Of a stretch of DNA of 6,999 bases, positions 1 through 6,012 are shown piece by piece; position 1 is the stretch's first letter; every line of letters begins with the position of its first letter. A model generated the notes under the pieces. It made no database searches. It saw nothing but the letters and a program-made list of their open reading frames with translations, and was not told where the DNA came from. The stretch spans positions 1 through 6,999 of the forward strand of contig CACYEB010000104.1 in NCBI GenBank assembly GCA_902773305.1. The letters are read 5' to 3'. Made by a program: the position numbers and the translations under genes. The stretch comes from an uncultured Bacteroidia bacterium. Lineage in GTDB: Bacteria; Bacteroidota; Bacteroidia; Bacteroidales; UBA932.

Positions 1-6
1 TGCTAT

Positions 7-1269
7 ATGAAACGGAAAATGATCATTCTGAATATACTTCTGACCACGGCCATTATGTTCAGCGCCTGCGAGAAAGAGCCGGAGTTTACCCCGGGTGGCA
101 ACAAACCCAAGGACCGCCGGGATATCGTCCTGACTAAAACCCAGCAGCAGATAGGCTACACTGCCAACGCCTTTACCTTTGACTTTCTGAAAGCAGCGGC
201 TGCCAAGGAAGCTGACGGGAAAAACATTTTCATCTCCCCTTTCAGCATACAGATGGCGTTGGCGATGACAGCTGCCGGCGCAGAGGGCGATACCCAGTCA
301 GAGATGTACGACGCCCTTGGCTTCCAGGATTTCAGCCACAAAGATGTCAGCGAATTCTACCGTACCCTGATTCCCGCGCTTCAGGATGTAGACAACACCA
401 CCGTCTTCGAGATTGCCAACTCTTTCTGGGCGAAGCCCGGCATAAAGATAAAGGACGGCTATATCACTGATATCGAGGACAGTTTCCTTGCTGATGTGCG
501 CACGCTTCCCCTGGACGGACAGCAGGCGGCAGGCGAGATTAACGGCTGGTGCAGCGATAAGACCCACGGTATGATAAACAAGATTGTGGACGAAGTACCC
601 GCCAGCACTATGGTCAGCCTTTTGAACGCAATCTATTTCAAAGGCATCTGGACGGACCCGTTCAACAAAAGCCAGAATACAGAAGAGAGATTCACCAACT
701 GGGACGGCACCTCCGTGCAGAAGACTTTTATGAACAAGACCTTCGAAGATGCAAGGGTATATAGCGATGAATATGCAGAGGCTATGAGCATTCCATATGG
801 CAACGGCGCCTTTGCAATGACCATAATAGTGCCTCGCAACGGTGTCTCCACAGAGAAGATACTTGAAGGTCTGGATGCGGAGAAATGGGCAGAATACCGT
901 GACGGCGGCCGATACTACCGCACCGTATTCTCAATGCCCAGGTTCGAAGAGGAATATGCGGCAGAGAAGCTGTGCATAGAGATTCTGAAAGATATGGGGA
1001 TGGAGAAAGCCTTCAGCGGCGCCGCCGACTTTTCTGCGATGAGCGACACTCCTCTCTGCATAGACGATATCCGCCACAAGGCCAAGATCAAGGTTGACGA
1101 AGAGGGCACCGAGGCTGCGGCCGTGACCTACATAGGTATGCGGGTGACCAGCGTCGGCCCCGGCGGCGAGACCTTTTACTTCAAGGTAAACAAACCCTTC
1201 CTCTACTTCATAAGTGAAAAAAGCACCGGCGAAATCCTATTCGCAGGCGCTAAGAACTCCCTTAAATAA
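7..1269 (+). CDS. Serpin-family protease inhibitor, predicted lipoprotein
   Basis: Serpins trap serine (sometimes cysteine) proteases: the protease cuts the reactive-centre loop, which then inserts into a beta sheet and holds the enzyme covalently. The 420-residue product begins with a lipoprotein signal peptide (basic MKRK, hydrophobic 5-19, lipobox FSAC with Cys21), then a linker to about residue 45. The serpin core follows, with family motifs NIFISPFSI (73-81), the LNAIYFKGIW block (206-215), FSMPRF (308-313), the hinge EEGTEAAAVT (365-374) and VNKPFLYFI (394-402). Small residues at P14-P9 favour a truly inhibitory serpin. Counting 17 residues from hinge Glu365 puts the scissile bond at Thr381-Ser382. 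The acidic EKEPE after Cys21 resembles Bacteroidetes surface-export signals, so surface display is inferred. The frame is open to the left edge, but the signal peptide supports this ATG; only six upstream bases are visible. It converges on uvrA. The target protease is unknown. Confidence 0.95.
   Translation: MKRKMIILNILLTTAIMFSACEKEPEFTPGGNKPKDRRDIVLTKTQQQIGYTANAFTFDFLKAAAAKEADGKNIFISPFSIQMALAMTAAGAEGDTQSEMYDALGFQDFSHKDVSEFYRTLIPALQDVDNTTVFEIANSFWAKPGIKIKDGYITDIEDSFLADVRTLPLDGQQAAGEINGWCSDKTHGMINKIVDEVPASTMVSLLNAIYFKGIWTDPFNKSQNTEERFTNWDGTSVQKTFMNKTFEDARVYSDEYAEAMSIPYGNGAFAMTIIVPRNGVSTEKILEGLDAEKWAEYRDGGRYYRTVFSMPRFEEEYAAEKLCIEILKDMGMEKAFSGAADFSAMSDTPLCIDDIRHKAKIKVDEEGTEAAAVTYIGMRVTSVGPGGETFYFKVNKPFLYFISEKSTGEILFAGAKNSLK
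1105..1200 (+). other. Serpin reactive-centre loop (hinge to s1C strand)
   Basis: This stretch encodes residues 367-398 of the serpin. Aligned by eye to alpha-1-antitrypsin, P15 is Gly367, P14 is Thr368, P12-P10 are three alanines, P1 is Thr381 and P1' is Ser382. From P1' to the end of the conserved NKPF there are 17 residues against 12 in alpha-1-antitrypsin, so the primed side is about five residues longer and includes GPGG. If a protease reads the loop in another register, Arg379 (P3) or Met378 (P4) could act as P1. The hinge is seen directly; the P1 assignment is inferred. Confidence 0.7.
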
Positions 1270-1279
1270 CTTATTAAGG
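1260..1279. other. A/T-rich inverted repeat in the serpin/uvrA convergent gap
   Basis: CCTTAA at 1260-1265 is the reverse complement of TTAAGG at 1274-1279, with an eight-base loop that includes the serpin stop codon. It almost fills the 18-base gap between the serpin stop and the uvrA stop. The stem is only six pairs, mostly A/T, with no T tract on either side, so a terminator role for either gene is weakly supported. Confidence 0.2.
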
Positions 1280-1287
1280 CTCTGCCG

Positions 1288-4110
1288 CTAATCTAAGACG
1301 GGACGTACCGGAAGCACCTTCCTAAGGTACGCTCCGGTAAATGATCCGGGGCAGGCGGCGACCTGCTCCGGGGTTCCGGCGCAGACTATGTTGCCGCCTG
1401 CACTGCCACCTTCTGGTCCCATATCCACCAGATAATCGACGCATTTGAGCACATCCAGATTGTGCTCTATTATCAGTACGGTATTCCCCTGGTCCACCAG
1501 CATCTGCAGTACCTCCATCAGGCGCTTTATATCCTCGAAGTGAAGGCCGGTGGTGGGTTCGTCCAGCAGGTAGAGGGTGCTGCCGGTGCTCTTGCGGCTG
1601 AGTTCGGCCGCCAGTTTCACCCGCTGGCTCTCTCCCCCGGAAAGTGTGGTGGAGGGCTGTCCAAGTTTGACATATCCCAAACCGACATCTTTCATCGCTT
1701 TCAGGCGCGGGTAGATATATGGGTTGGAGGCAAAGAAGTCGCACGCCTGCGACACCGTCATCTCCAGCACATCGTTTATATTCTTGCCCTTGTAGCGCAC
1801 CGCCAGGGTGTCGGGTTTGTAGCGCTTGCCGCCGCACTCCTTGCAGGTAACGTGGGCGGGAGGCAAAAAGCGCATCTCTATCTCCTGCACGCCGGCTCCC
1901 TTGCACGACTCGCAGCGGCCGCCTGCGGTGTTGAAGGAGAAACGCCCCGCCTTGAAACCGCGTATCTTGGCATCGGGCGTGGAACCGAACAACTCGCGGA
2001 TGGCGGTGAAGACGTTGATGTAAGTCGCAGGATTGCTGCGGGGAGTACGTCCGATAGGCTGCTGGTCCACCTCTATCACCTTGTCGATATTCTCAAAACC
2101 TTCCAAGGTATCGTAGGGGAGTACCGGATACATCGAGCGGTAGAGTTTGTTGCTGATGATGGGCATCAGCGTCTCGCTCACCAGCGACGACTTGCCGCTG
2201 CCCGAGACTCCGCTGACGCCGATAAGGCAGCCCAGGGGAATGGAGAGGGTGACATTCTTGAGATTGTTGCCGCGAGCCCCCCGGAGCGTCAGGAACTTGC
2301 CGTTCCCGCTCCTGCGAAGGGACGGAACCTCTATCGAGCGACGGCCCAGCAGATAGTCCAGGGTCGGTGTCGTAACGGCAGCATTGGCGATGTCCCCCGG
2401 CTTGCCGTTATACAGGAGTTCCCCGCCCAACTCGCCGGCTCCGGGGCCCAGGTCCACCAGCCAGTCCGCCTGTTCCATAATCTCGCGGTCGTGTTCCACC
2501 ACCATTACACTGTTCCCCTCGTCACGCAACTTCTTGAGCGAATCTATCAGCTTGTCATTATCCCTCTGGTGCAGCCCTATGCTGGGCTCGTCCAGAATAA
2601 ACAGCACGTTGACCAGTTTGCTGCCGATCTGCGTAGCGAGCCGTATCCGCTGGCTTTCACCACCGGAAAGCGTGGCGGTGGGACGGTCCAGCGTGAGATA
2701 TCCCAAACCTATATCCTTGAGGAACCCCACCCTGTCGGAAATCTCCTTCAGAAGCCCCTCGGCAATAAGGTTCTGCCTCCGGGAGAGACGCGGTGCCAGC
2801 CCGGACACCCATTCATACAGCACATCGATGTCCATCGCAGCCACCTCGGCTATGTTCTTGCCGTCTATCTTGAAACAGAGAGACTCCTTCTTAAGGCGCG
2901 CACCGCCGCACACAGGGCATACGCACTCTTGCTGAAACCGTTCTTTGCGGGCCAGGGACCCTTCGCTCTCGTCGCCGGTAGTCATAGTGCGGGCTATCAC
3001 ACCCTCAAAAGAGGTCATCTGCTGGTCGGAACCGCTTCCCACCCTGAACAACTCGTCCGAGCCGTACAGCAGCACGCTGAGCGCCTCCTCGGGAATATCG
3101 GAGATGGGGTCGTTCAGCGAGAATCCATATTTCCTGGCAATTGCCTCCACCACCTCGAAGACCGCGTTCTTGCGGTAAGATCCAAGCGGCGCGATACCTC
3201 CCTGCATTATGGAGAGCCGGACATCCGGGATAATCTTGCTCTGGTCCAAAGTTACCACCTTGCCCAGACCGCCGCAGTGCGGACACGCCCCTTGGGGGGA
3301 GTTGAAAGAGAAGGTGTGAGGCGCCGGAACGCCAAAAGACATACCGCTGTCGGGGCAGACATAATTCTTACTGAAAAAGCGCAGGGGACCTTCTGTGCCG
3401 TATTCCATAATGGCGACACTTCCCTTTCCCTGGTTGAGTGCCGTAAGCACCGATGCCGACACCCTGCTGCGCGAGGCGTCGTCGGGTAGCAGTTTGTCCA
3501 CCACCAGATATATAAAGTGCGTTTTGTAGCGGTCCAGCGGTTCTATTCCTGCCAAATCACACAGCCTGTCATCTACCAGCACCTGGTTATATCCCTTTTT
3601 GACGAGATGTTCGAACAAATCTTTATAGTGCCCTTTGCGGCCCGACACAAGCGGCGCCAGCAACAGGATGCGCTTGCCGGCGTACTCGTTCTGGATCATA
3701 TCGACAATCATCGCGTCGCTGTAGCGGACCATCTCGCGCCCTGTGACGGGCGAAAAGGCCTGTGCTGCGCGGGCATAAAGCAGGCGGAAGAAATCGTAGA
3801 TTTCGGTGACAGTGCCGATGGTCGAGCGCGGGCTGCGCCCGGTCGTCTTCTGCTCTATGGCCAAAATGGGACTCAGGCCGCGTATATCATCGACATCGGG
3901 CCGCTCCAGCATCCCCATAAACTGCCGGGCATAGGTATTGAGGGTGTCCACATAGCGCCGTTGTCCTTCAGCATATATGGTGTCAAAGGCGAGCGAACTT
4001 TTGCCGCTGCCGCTCACACCGGTCACCACCACCAGCTTGCCTCGGGGGATAGCCAGCGATATGTTCTTGAGATTGTGCGAACGGGCACCGATTATCTCTA
4101 TGCAGTCCAT
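1288..4110 (-). CDS. uvrA: UvrABC excinuclease ATPase subunit A (UvrA)
   Basis: UvrA finds bulky or helix-distorting DNA damage in the cytoplasm as a dimeric ATPase and loads UvrB, starting nucleotide excision repair. The 940-residue protein has both ABC ATPase modules. Module one has Walker A GVSGSGKS (31-38), signature LSGGESQR (481-488) and Walker B ending DEPS (507-510). Module two has Walker A GVSGSGKS (634-641), signature LSGGESQR (823-830) and Walker B ending DEPT (850-853). The UvrB-binding domain at about 130-245 is present, so this is the canonical form, not the shorter UvrA2 class. The zinc site in module two has Cys733, 736, 756 and 759. The first zinc site has Cys252, 276 and 279, but Ser255 where E. 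coli has the fourth Cys. The ATG gives the usual N terminus ([17 protein letters not shown]). It follows the hydrolase gene with no gap and has no Shine-Dalgarno sequence, so coupled translation is likely. No SOS box was recognised. Confidence 0.98.
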   Translation of the reverse strand: MDCIEIIGARSHNLKNISLAIPRGKLVVVTGVSGSGKSSLAFDTIYAEGQRRYVDTLNTYARQFMGMLERPDVDDIRGLSPILAIEQKTTGRSPRSTIGTVTEIYDFFRLLYARAAQAFSPVTGREMVRYSDAMIVDMIQNEYAGKRILLLAPLVSGRKGHYKDLFEHLVKKGYNQVLVDDRLCDLAGIEPLDRYKTHFIYLVVDKLLPDDASRSRVSASVLTALNQGKGSVAIMEYGTEGPLRFFSKNYVCPDSGMSFGVPAPHTFSFNSPQGACPHCGGLGKVVTLDQSKIIPDVRLSIMQGGIAPLGSYRKNAVFEVVEAIARKYGFSLNDPISDIPEEALSVLLYGSDELFRVGSGSDQQMTSFEGVIARTMTTGDESEGSLARKERFQQECVCPVCGGARLKKESLCFKIDGKNIAEVAAMDIDVLYEWVSGLAPRLSRRQNLIAEGLLKEISDRVGFLKDIGLGYLTLDRPTATLSGGESQRIRLATQIGSKLVNVLFILDEPSIGLHQRDNDKLIDSLKKLRDEGNSVMVVEHDREIMEQADWLVDLGPGAGELGGELLYNGKPGDIANAAVTTPTLDYLLGRRSIEVPSLRRSGNGKFLTLRGARGNNLKNVTLSIPLGCLIGVSGVSGSGKSSLVSETLMPIISNKLYRSMYPVLPYDTLEGFENIDKVIEVDQQPIGRTPRSNPATYINVFTAIRELFGSTPDAKIRGFKAGRFSFNTAGGRCESCKGAGVQEIEMRFLPPAHVTCKECGGKRYKPDTLAVRYKGKNINDVLEMTVSQACDFFASNPYIYPRLKAMKDVGLGYVKLGQPSTTLSGGESQRVKLAAELSRKSTGSTLYLLDEPTTGLHFEDIKRLMEVLQMLVDQGNTVLIIEHNLDVLKCVDYLVDMGPEGGSAGGNIVCAGTPEQVAACPGSFTGAYLRKVLPVRPVLD
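1300..1335 (+). terminator. Strong hairpin 31 bases past the serpin stop, inside the 3' end of uvrA
   Basis: On the plus strand CGTACC (1304-1309) pairs with GGTACG (1326-1331), and GGAAG (1310-1314) pairs with CTTCC (1318-1322). This gives an 11-pair stem with a three-base CAC loop and one three-base TAA bulge. After one A-C mismatch, GGG (1300-1302) can pair with TCC (1333-1335). No T tract follows, so it is not a textbook intrinsic terminator. Its place just beyond the serpin stop fits a 3' end or RNA-stabilising structure for the serpin transcript. It overlaps codons near the C terminus of uvrA on the other strand, so coding constraint could also explain part of the sequence. Confidence 0.35.
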
Positions 4111-4743
4111 TTATTGCAAAAAGGGGTTAGCGGCAATTTCCTCTCCTATCGTGGTTTCAGGTCCGTGCCCGGGGAGCAATCTGGTCTGTGGGGGAAGGGG
4201 CAGGATGGACCGTTTGATGCTCTCTATCATCTGGTCGTGGTCGCCACCGGGATGGTCGGTCCGCCCCACTGCGCCGCGGAAAATGGTGTCTCCGCAAAAC
4301 ATCAAATCCTGCCCGGGAAGATACAGGCATACGCATCCCTGCGTGTGGCCGGGCGTCTCAATTATCTCAAACTTCAGTCCTTCGGGGAGATCGTCCCGGC
4401 AGGCCATAATGTCTCCTATCGGTCCCTCGTACCCCTCATACGGAAGCCCCAGCAACTTGGCAAAGCCCGCCGAGCCCTCGAAAACCGACTGGTCCTTATG
4501 GTGCATATACACCGGCACGCCCCAGCGGAGAGCGGCATCCTTCAAGCCGAAGATATGGTCGAAATGACCGTGCGTCAGCAGGATTGCCCTGGGGAAAAGC
4601 CGCTCCTGCGCCACAAAATCAGCCAGGCGCTGCTGCTCGCGTTGCGTCAGGGCCCCGGGATCGATAATGACACACTCTCCGACCGGGTTCCCTATGACGT
4701 AAGTACACTCCCTGAGCGGGTTGAAATAAAAAACTTTGAGCAT
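4111..4743 (-). CDS. Metallo-beta-lactamase-fold hydrolase, glyoxalase II-like (YcbL type)
   Basis: This is a 210-residue cytoplasmic protein with no signal peptide and a full set of MBL-fold metal ligands: THGHFDH (57-63, giving His58, His60, Asp62, His63), PGHT (His133), GDTIF (Asp152) and PGHG (His193). The block [14 protein letters not shown] (155-168) is typical of the short YcbL/glyoxalase II-like group, which lacks the C-terminal substrate-binding domain of full GloB. Family members hydrolyse S-lactoylglutathione or other thioesters; the true substrate here is unknown. The ATG gives the normal family N terminus, with strand MLKVFYFNP. It is the first gene of the unit with uvrA: its TAA touches the uvrA ATG. 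No functional link to DNA repair can be read from the sequence. Transcription probably starts in the 60-base divergent gap. Confidence 0.93.
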   Translation of the reverse strand: MLKVFYFNPLRECTYVIGNPVGECVIIDPGALTQREQQRLADFVAQERLFPRAILLTHGHFDHIFGLKDAALRWGVPVYMHHKDQSVFEGSAGFAKLLGLPYEGYEGPIGDIMACRDDLPEGLKFEIIETPGHTQGCVCLYLPGQDLMFCGDTIFRGAVGRTDHPGGDHDQMIESIKRSILPLPPQTRLLPGHGPETTIGEEIAANPFLQ

Positions 4744-4747
4744 ACTG

Positions 4748-4755
4748 CAAAATTA
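4748..4755 (-). promoter_or_regulatory. TAnnTTTG -7 match for the hydrolase-uvrA unit (near-leaderless option)
   Basis: Read on the minus strand this is TAATTTTG, a perfect match to the Bacteroidetes -7 consensus TAnnTTTG. It ends four bases before the hydrolase ATG, so transcription from it would start at or next to the start codon and give a leaderless or nearly leaderless mRNA. I find no TTTG or TTG at the usual -33 distance, which lowers confidence. Confidence 0.3.
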
Positions 4756-4768
4756 CAAACTCTTTGAT

Positions 4769-4776
4769 TAAATTTG
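4769..4776 (+). promoter_or_regulatory. TAnnTTTG -7 promoter element for the deoxynucleoside kinase
   Basis: TAAATTTG is a perfect match to the Bacteroidetes -7 consensus TAnnTTTG and lies 27 bases before the kinase ATG. Transcription would start near 4780-4784, leaving a leader of about 20 bases. The -33 region is poor: the best candidate is CTG at 4745-4747, 21 bases upstream. The leader has only a weak purine run (GAAAG) and no strong ribosome-binding site. Confidence 0.5.
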
Positions 4777-4787
4777 TATTAATGTCA

Positions 4788-4816
4788 CAAATCTGAAAGT
4801 ATTATGCACATTGCAA
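4788..4816 (-). promoter_or_regulatory. Alternative minus-strand promoter for the hydrolase-uvrA unit
   Basis: On the minus strand TTG at 4816-4814 is followed, after an 18-base spacer, by CAGATTTG at 4795-4788, one mismatch from TAnnTTTG. The spacing fits the Bacteroidetes -33/-7 layout. It would give a leader of about 40 bases for the hydrolase gene, and its -33 element would lie in the first codons of the kinase gene. It competes with the element at 4755-4748. Confidence 0.35.
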
Positions 4817-5418
4817 TTGCTGGAAATATCGGCAGCGGCAAAACCACCCTCACCCGGATGCTCTGCGAACACTTCAAATGGACGCCCAAGTTTGAACCGG
4901 TAGATCATAACCCCTATCTGGCCGACTTCTACGAGGATATGGAGCGCTGGTCGTTCAACCTGCAGATATACTTTCTGAACAAGCGGTTCCGCGACGTAGT
5001 GGAAATAGGCCGCAGCAGCGATGTCATAGTTCAGGACCGCACTATATACGAAGATGCCAACATCTTTGCCCCCAACCTGCACGATATGGGGCTTATGAGC
5101 AGCCGCGACTTTGACACCTACCGGGACCTTTTCAGCCTGATGATATCACTGGTAAAGGCACCCGACCTGCTCATCTATCTGCGCAGTTCCGTCCCCAGCG
5201 TAGTGGGCAAGATCCAGAAAAGGGGCCGTGAATACGAGAGCAGCATCCGCATCGACTACCTGACAGGTCTCAACGACCGCTACGAGAAGTGGATATCCGG
5301 CTACAAAGACGGCAAACTGCTCATCCTTGACGTGGACAAATACGATATCGAAGAAAACCCGTCCGATTTCAGCACCGTCTGCGACCTGATAGAGGCGCAG
5401 CTCAACGGCCTGTTCTAA
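4804..5418 (+). CDS. Deoxynucleoside kinase (deoxyadenosine/deoxyguanosine/deoxycytidine kinase family)
   Basis: It transfers the gamma phosphate of a nucleoside triphosphate to the 5' hydroxyl of a deoxynucleoside, the first step of deoxynucleotide salvage in the cytoplasm. The 204-residue protein has the family layout: P-loop GNIGSGKTT (7-15), EPV with the likely catalytic base Glu31, substrate-binding segment around 47-61, the DR motif in VIVQDRTIYED (74-84, Asp78-Arg79), and an arginine-rich LID loop KRGREYE (139-145). Length and motifs match bacterial dAK/dGK-type enzymes. Which base is preferred cannot be settled from sequence alone, so no gene symbol is given. The ATG sits right at the P-loop strand, as is usual. 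It is transcribed alone, divergently from the hydrolase-uvrA unit and convergently with rpoA-rplQ, with a good -7 element upstream. Confidence 0.93.
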   Translation: MHIAIAGNIGSGKTTLTRMLCEHFKWTPKFEPVDHNPYLADFYEDMERWSFNLQIYFLNKRFRDVVEIGRSSDVIVQDRTIYEDANIFAPNLHDMGLMSSRDFDTYRDLFSLMISLVKAPDLLIYLRSSVPSVVGKIQKRGREYESSIRIDYLTGLNDRYEKWISGYKDGKLLILDVDKYDIEENPSDFSTVCDLIEAQLNGLF

Positions 5419-5463
5419 ACATCGGCGCACCCCCAGCCTTCAGGGCCGGAAGTGCGCCAATGT
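5419..5463. terminator. Inverted repeat in the kinase/rplQ convergent gap, candidate shared terminator
   Basis: The arm ACATCGGCGCAC (5419-5430) is the reverse complement of GTGCGCCAATGT (5452-5463) except at one position, with a 21-base loop that can form a small inner helix (GCC 5436-5438 with GGC 5444-5446). On the minus strand the one mismatch becomes a G-U pair, so all 12 positions pair in a transcript coming from rplQ. In the plus direction it is a C-A mismatch. It starts at the first base after the kinase stop. Neither side has a T tract, so termination for one or both genes is inferred from structure and position only. Confidence 0.5.
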
Positions 5464-5499
5464 CTGTGCCGGGACTATGCCCGACTCTCTGTCGCCTGA
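5464..5499. other. Rest of the convergent gap
   Basis: These 36 bases lie between the long inverted repeat and the rplQ stop. They hold one small stem (CGGG 5470-5473 with CCCG 5480-5483, six-base loop). A transcript leaving rplQ would meet this small stem first and the long one next. I see no gene or RNA here. Confidence 0.3.
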
Positions 5500-6009
5500 T
5501 TACTCTGCTGCAGGAGCTTCTGCAGCGGGAGCCTCTTCTGCCTTAGCCTCGGCCTTGGGGGCCTCTGCCTTCTCTGCCTTGGGGGCAGACTTGCGGCTGC
5601 GGCGGGTAGCGGGCTTCTTGGTCTCTTTCTTGGTGGCTGCGAGTGCTGCCTCGTTGAAGTCAACCAGCTCTATGATTGCCATTTCGGCTGCATCACCCTG
5701 ACGGAAACCTGTCTTCACGATGCGGGTATATCCGCCCGGACGATCTGCAATCTTGGGTGCCACTGTGCGGAACAGCTCAGTAACGGCCTCTTTCTGCTTG
5801 AGATAGCTGAACACGGTACGGCGGGAATGGGTCGAATCGTCTTTAGATTTGGTAATCAGCGGCTCGACGTACATTCTGAGAGCTTTTGCCTTTGCAACCG
5901 TGGTCTCTATCTGCTTGTGCATAATAAGAGAGCAGGCCATGTTGGCGAGCATAGCTTTGCGGTGTCCGCTCTTGCGTCCCAGATGGTTAATTGACCTGTT
6001 GTGTCTCAT
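5500..6009 (-). CDS. rplQ: 50S ribosomal protein L17 with alanine/lysine/glutamate-rich C-terminal tail
   Basis: L17 is a structural protein of the large ribosomal subunit near the polypeptide exit tunnel. The first 118 or so residues are the conserved domain: the hallmark start [20 protein letters not shown], then [22 protein letters not shown] (24-45) and [27 protein letters not shown] (92-118). E. coli L17 has 127 residues; this one has 169. The extra C-terminal part (about 119-169) is low in complexity, built of K, A, E, P and R, basic at first ([19 protein letters not shown]) and then acidic ([12 protein letters not shown]). Similar tails are known on Bacteroidetes ribosomal proteins, so this is likely lineage-typical. 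The start is three bases after the rpoA stop, with A/T-rich sequence upstream and no clear Shine-Dalgarno, as expected for the distal gene of the alpha operon. The long inverted repeat beyond its stop may end the operon. Confidence 0.98.
   Translation of the reverse strand: MRHNRSINHLGRKSGHRKAMLANMACSLIMHKQIETTVAKAKALRMYVEPLITKSKDDSTHSRRTVFSYLKQKEAVTELFRTVAPKIADRPGGYTRIVKTGFRQGDAAEMAIIELVDFNEAALAATKKETKKPATRRSRKSAPKAEKAEAPKAEAKAEEAPAAEAPAAE
5503..5595 (-). repeat. Low-complexity repeats encoding the L17 tail
   Basis: The 3' end of rplQ holds short imperfect direct repeats. The 11-mer GCCTTGGGGGC occurs at 5552-5562 and 5576-5586, 24 bases or exactly eight codons apart, encoding two APKAE units. 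A second pair encodes APAAE twice at the extreme C terminus. The repeats keep the reading frame, so length change by slippage would lengthen or shorten the tail without breaking the gene. Confidence 0.6.
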
Positions 6010-6012
6010 ATC

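Noticed and set aside
1288..4110. A UvrA2-type or drug-resistance ABC paralogue instead of UvrA
   Set aside because: The UvrB-binding domain (about 130-245) is present and the total length is 940 residues, the same as E. coli UvrA.
4111..4743. Metallo-beta-lactamase conferring antibiotic resistance
   Set aside because: There is no signal peptide, and the [14 protein letters not shown] block and short length place it with cytoplasmic glyoxalase II-like hydrolases rather than secreted beta-lactamases.
1462..4767. Two very long open frames on the plus strand (675 and 416 codons) opposite uvrA and the hydrolase gene
   Set aside because: They lie antisense to two strongly supported genes, their translations show no recognisable domain, and the second runs through the divergent promoter region and overlaps the start of the kinase. 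Codon bias of the G+C-rich genes opposite explains the lack of stops.
5435..5483. Possible signal recognition particle RNA in the kinase/rplQ gap (CAGGGCCGGAAG and TGTGCCGGGA resemble parts of E. coli 4.5S RNA)
   Set aside because: The sequence after GGAA does not pair with the preceding GCC as the SRP tip helix requires, the 5' half would have to lie inside the kinase gene, and the long inverted repeat at 5419-5463 explains the structure better.
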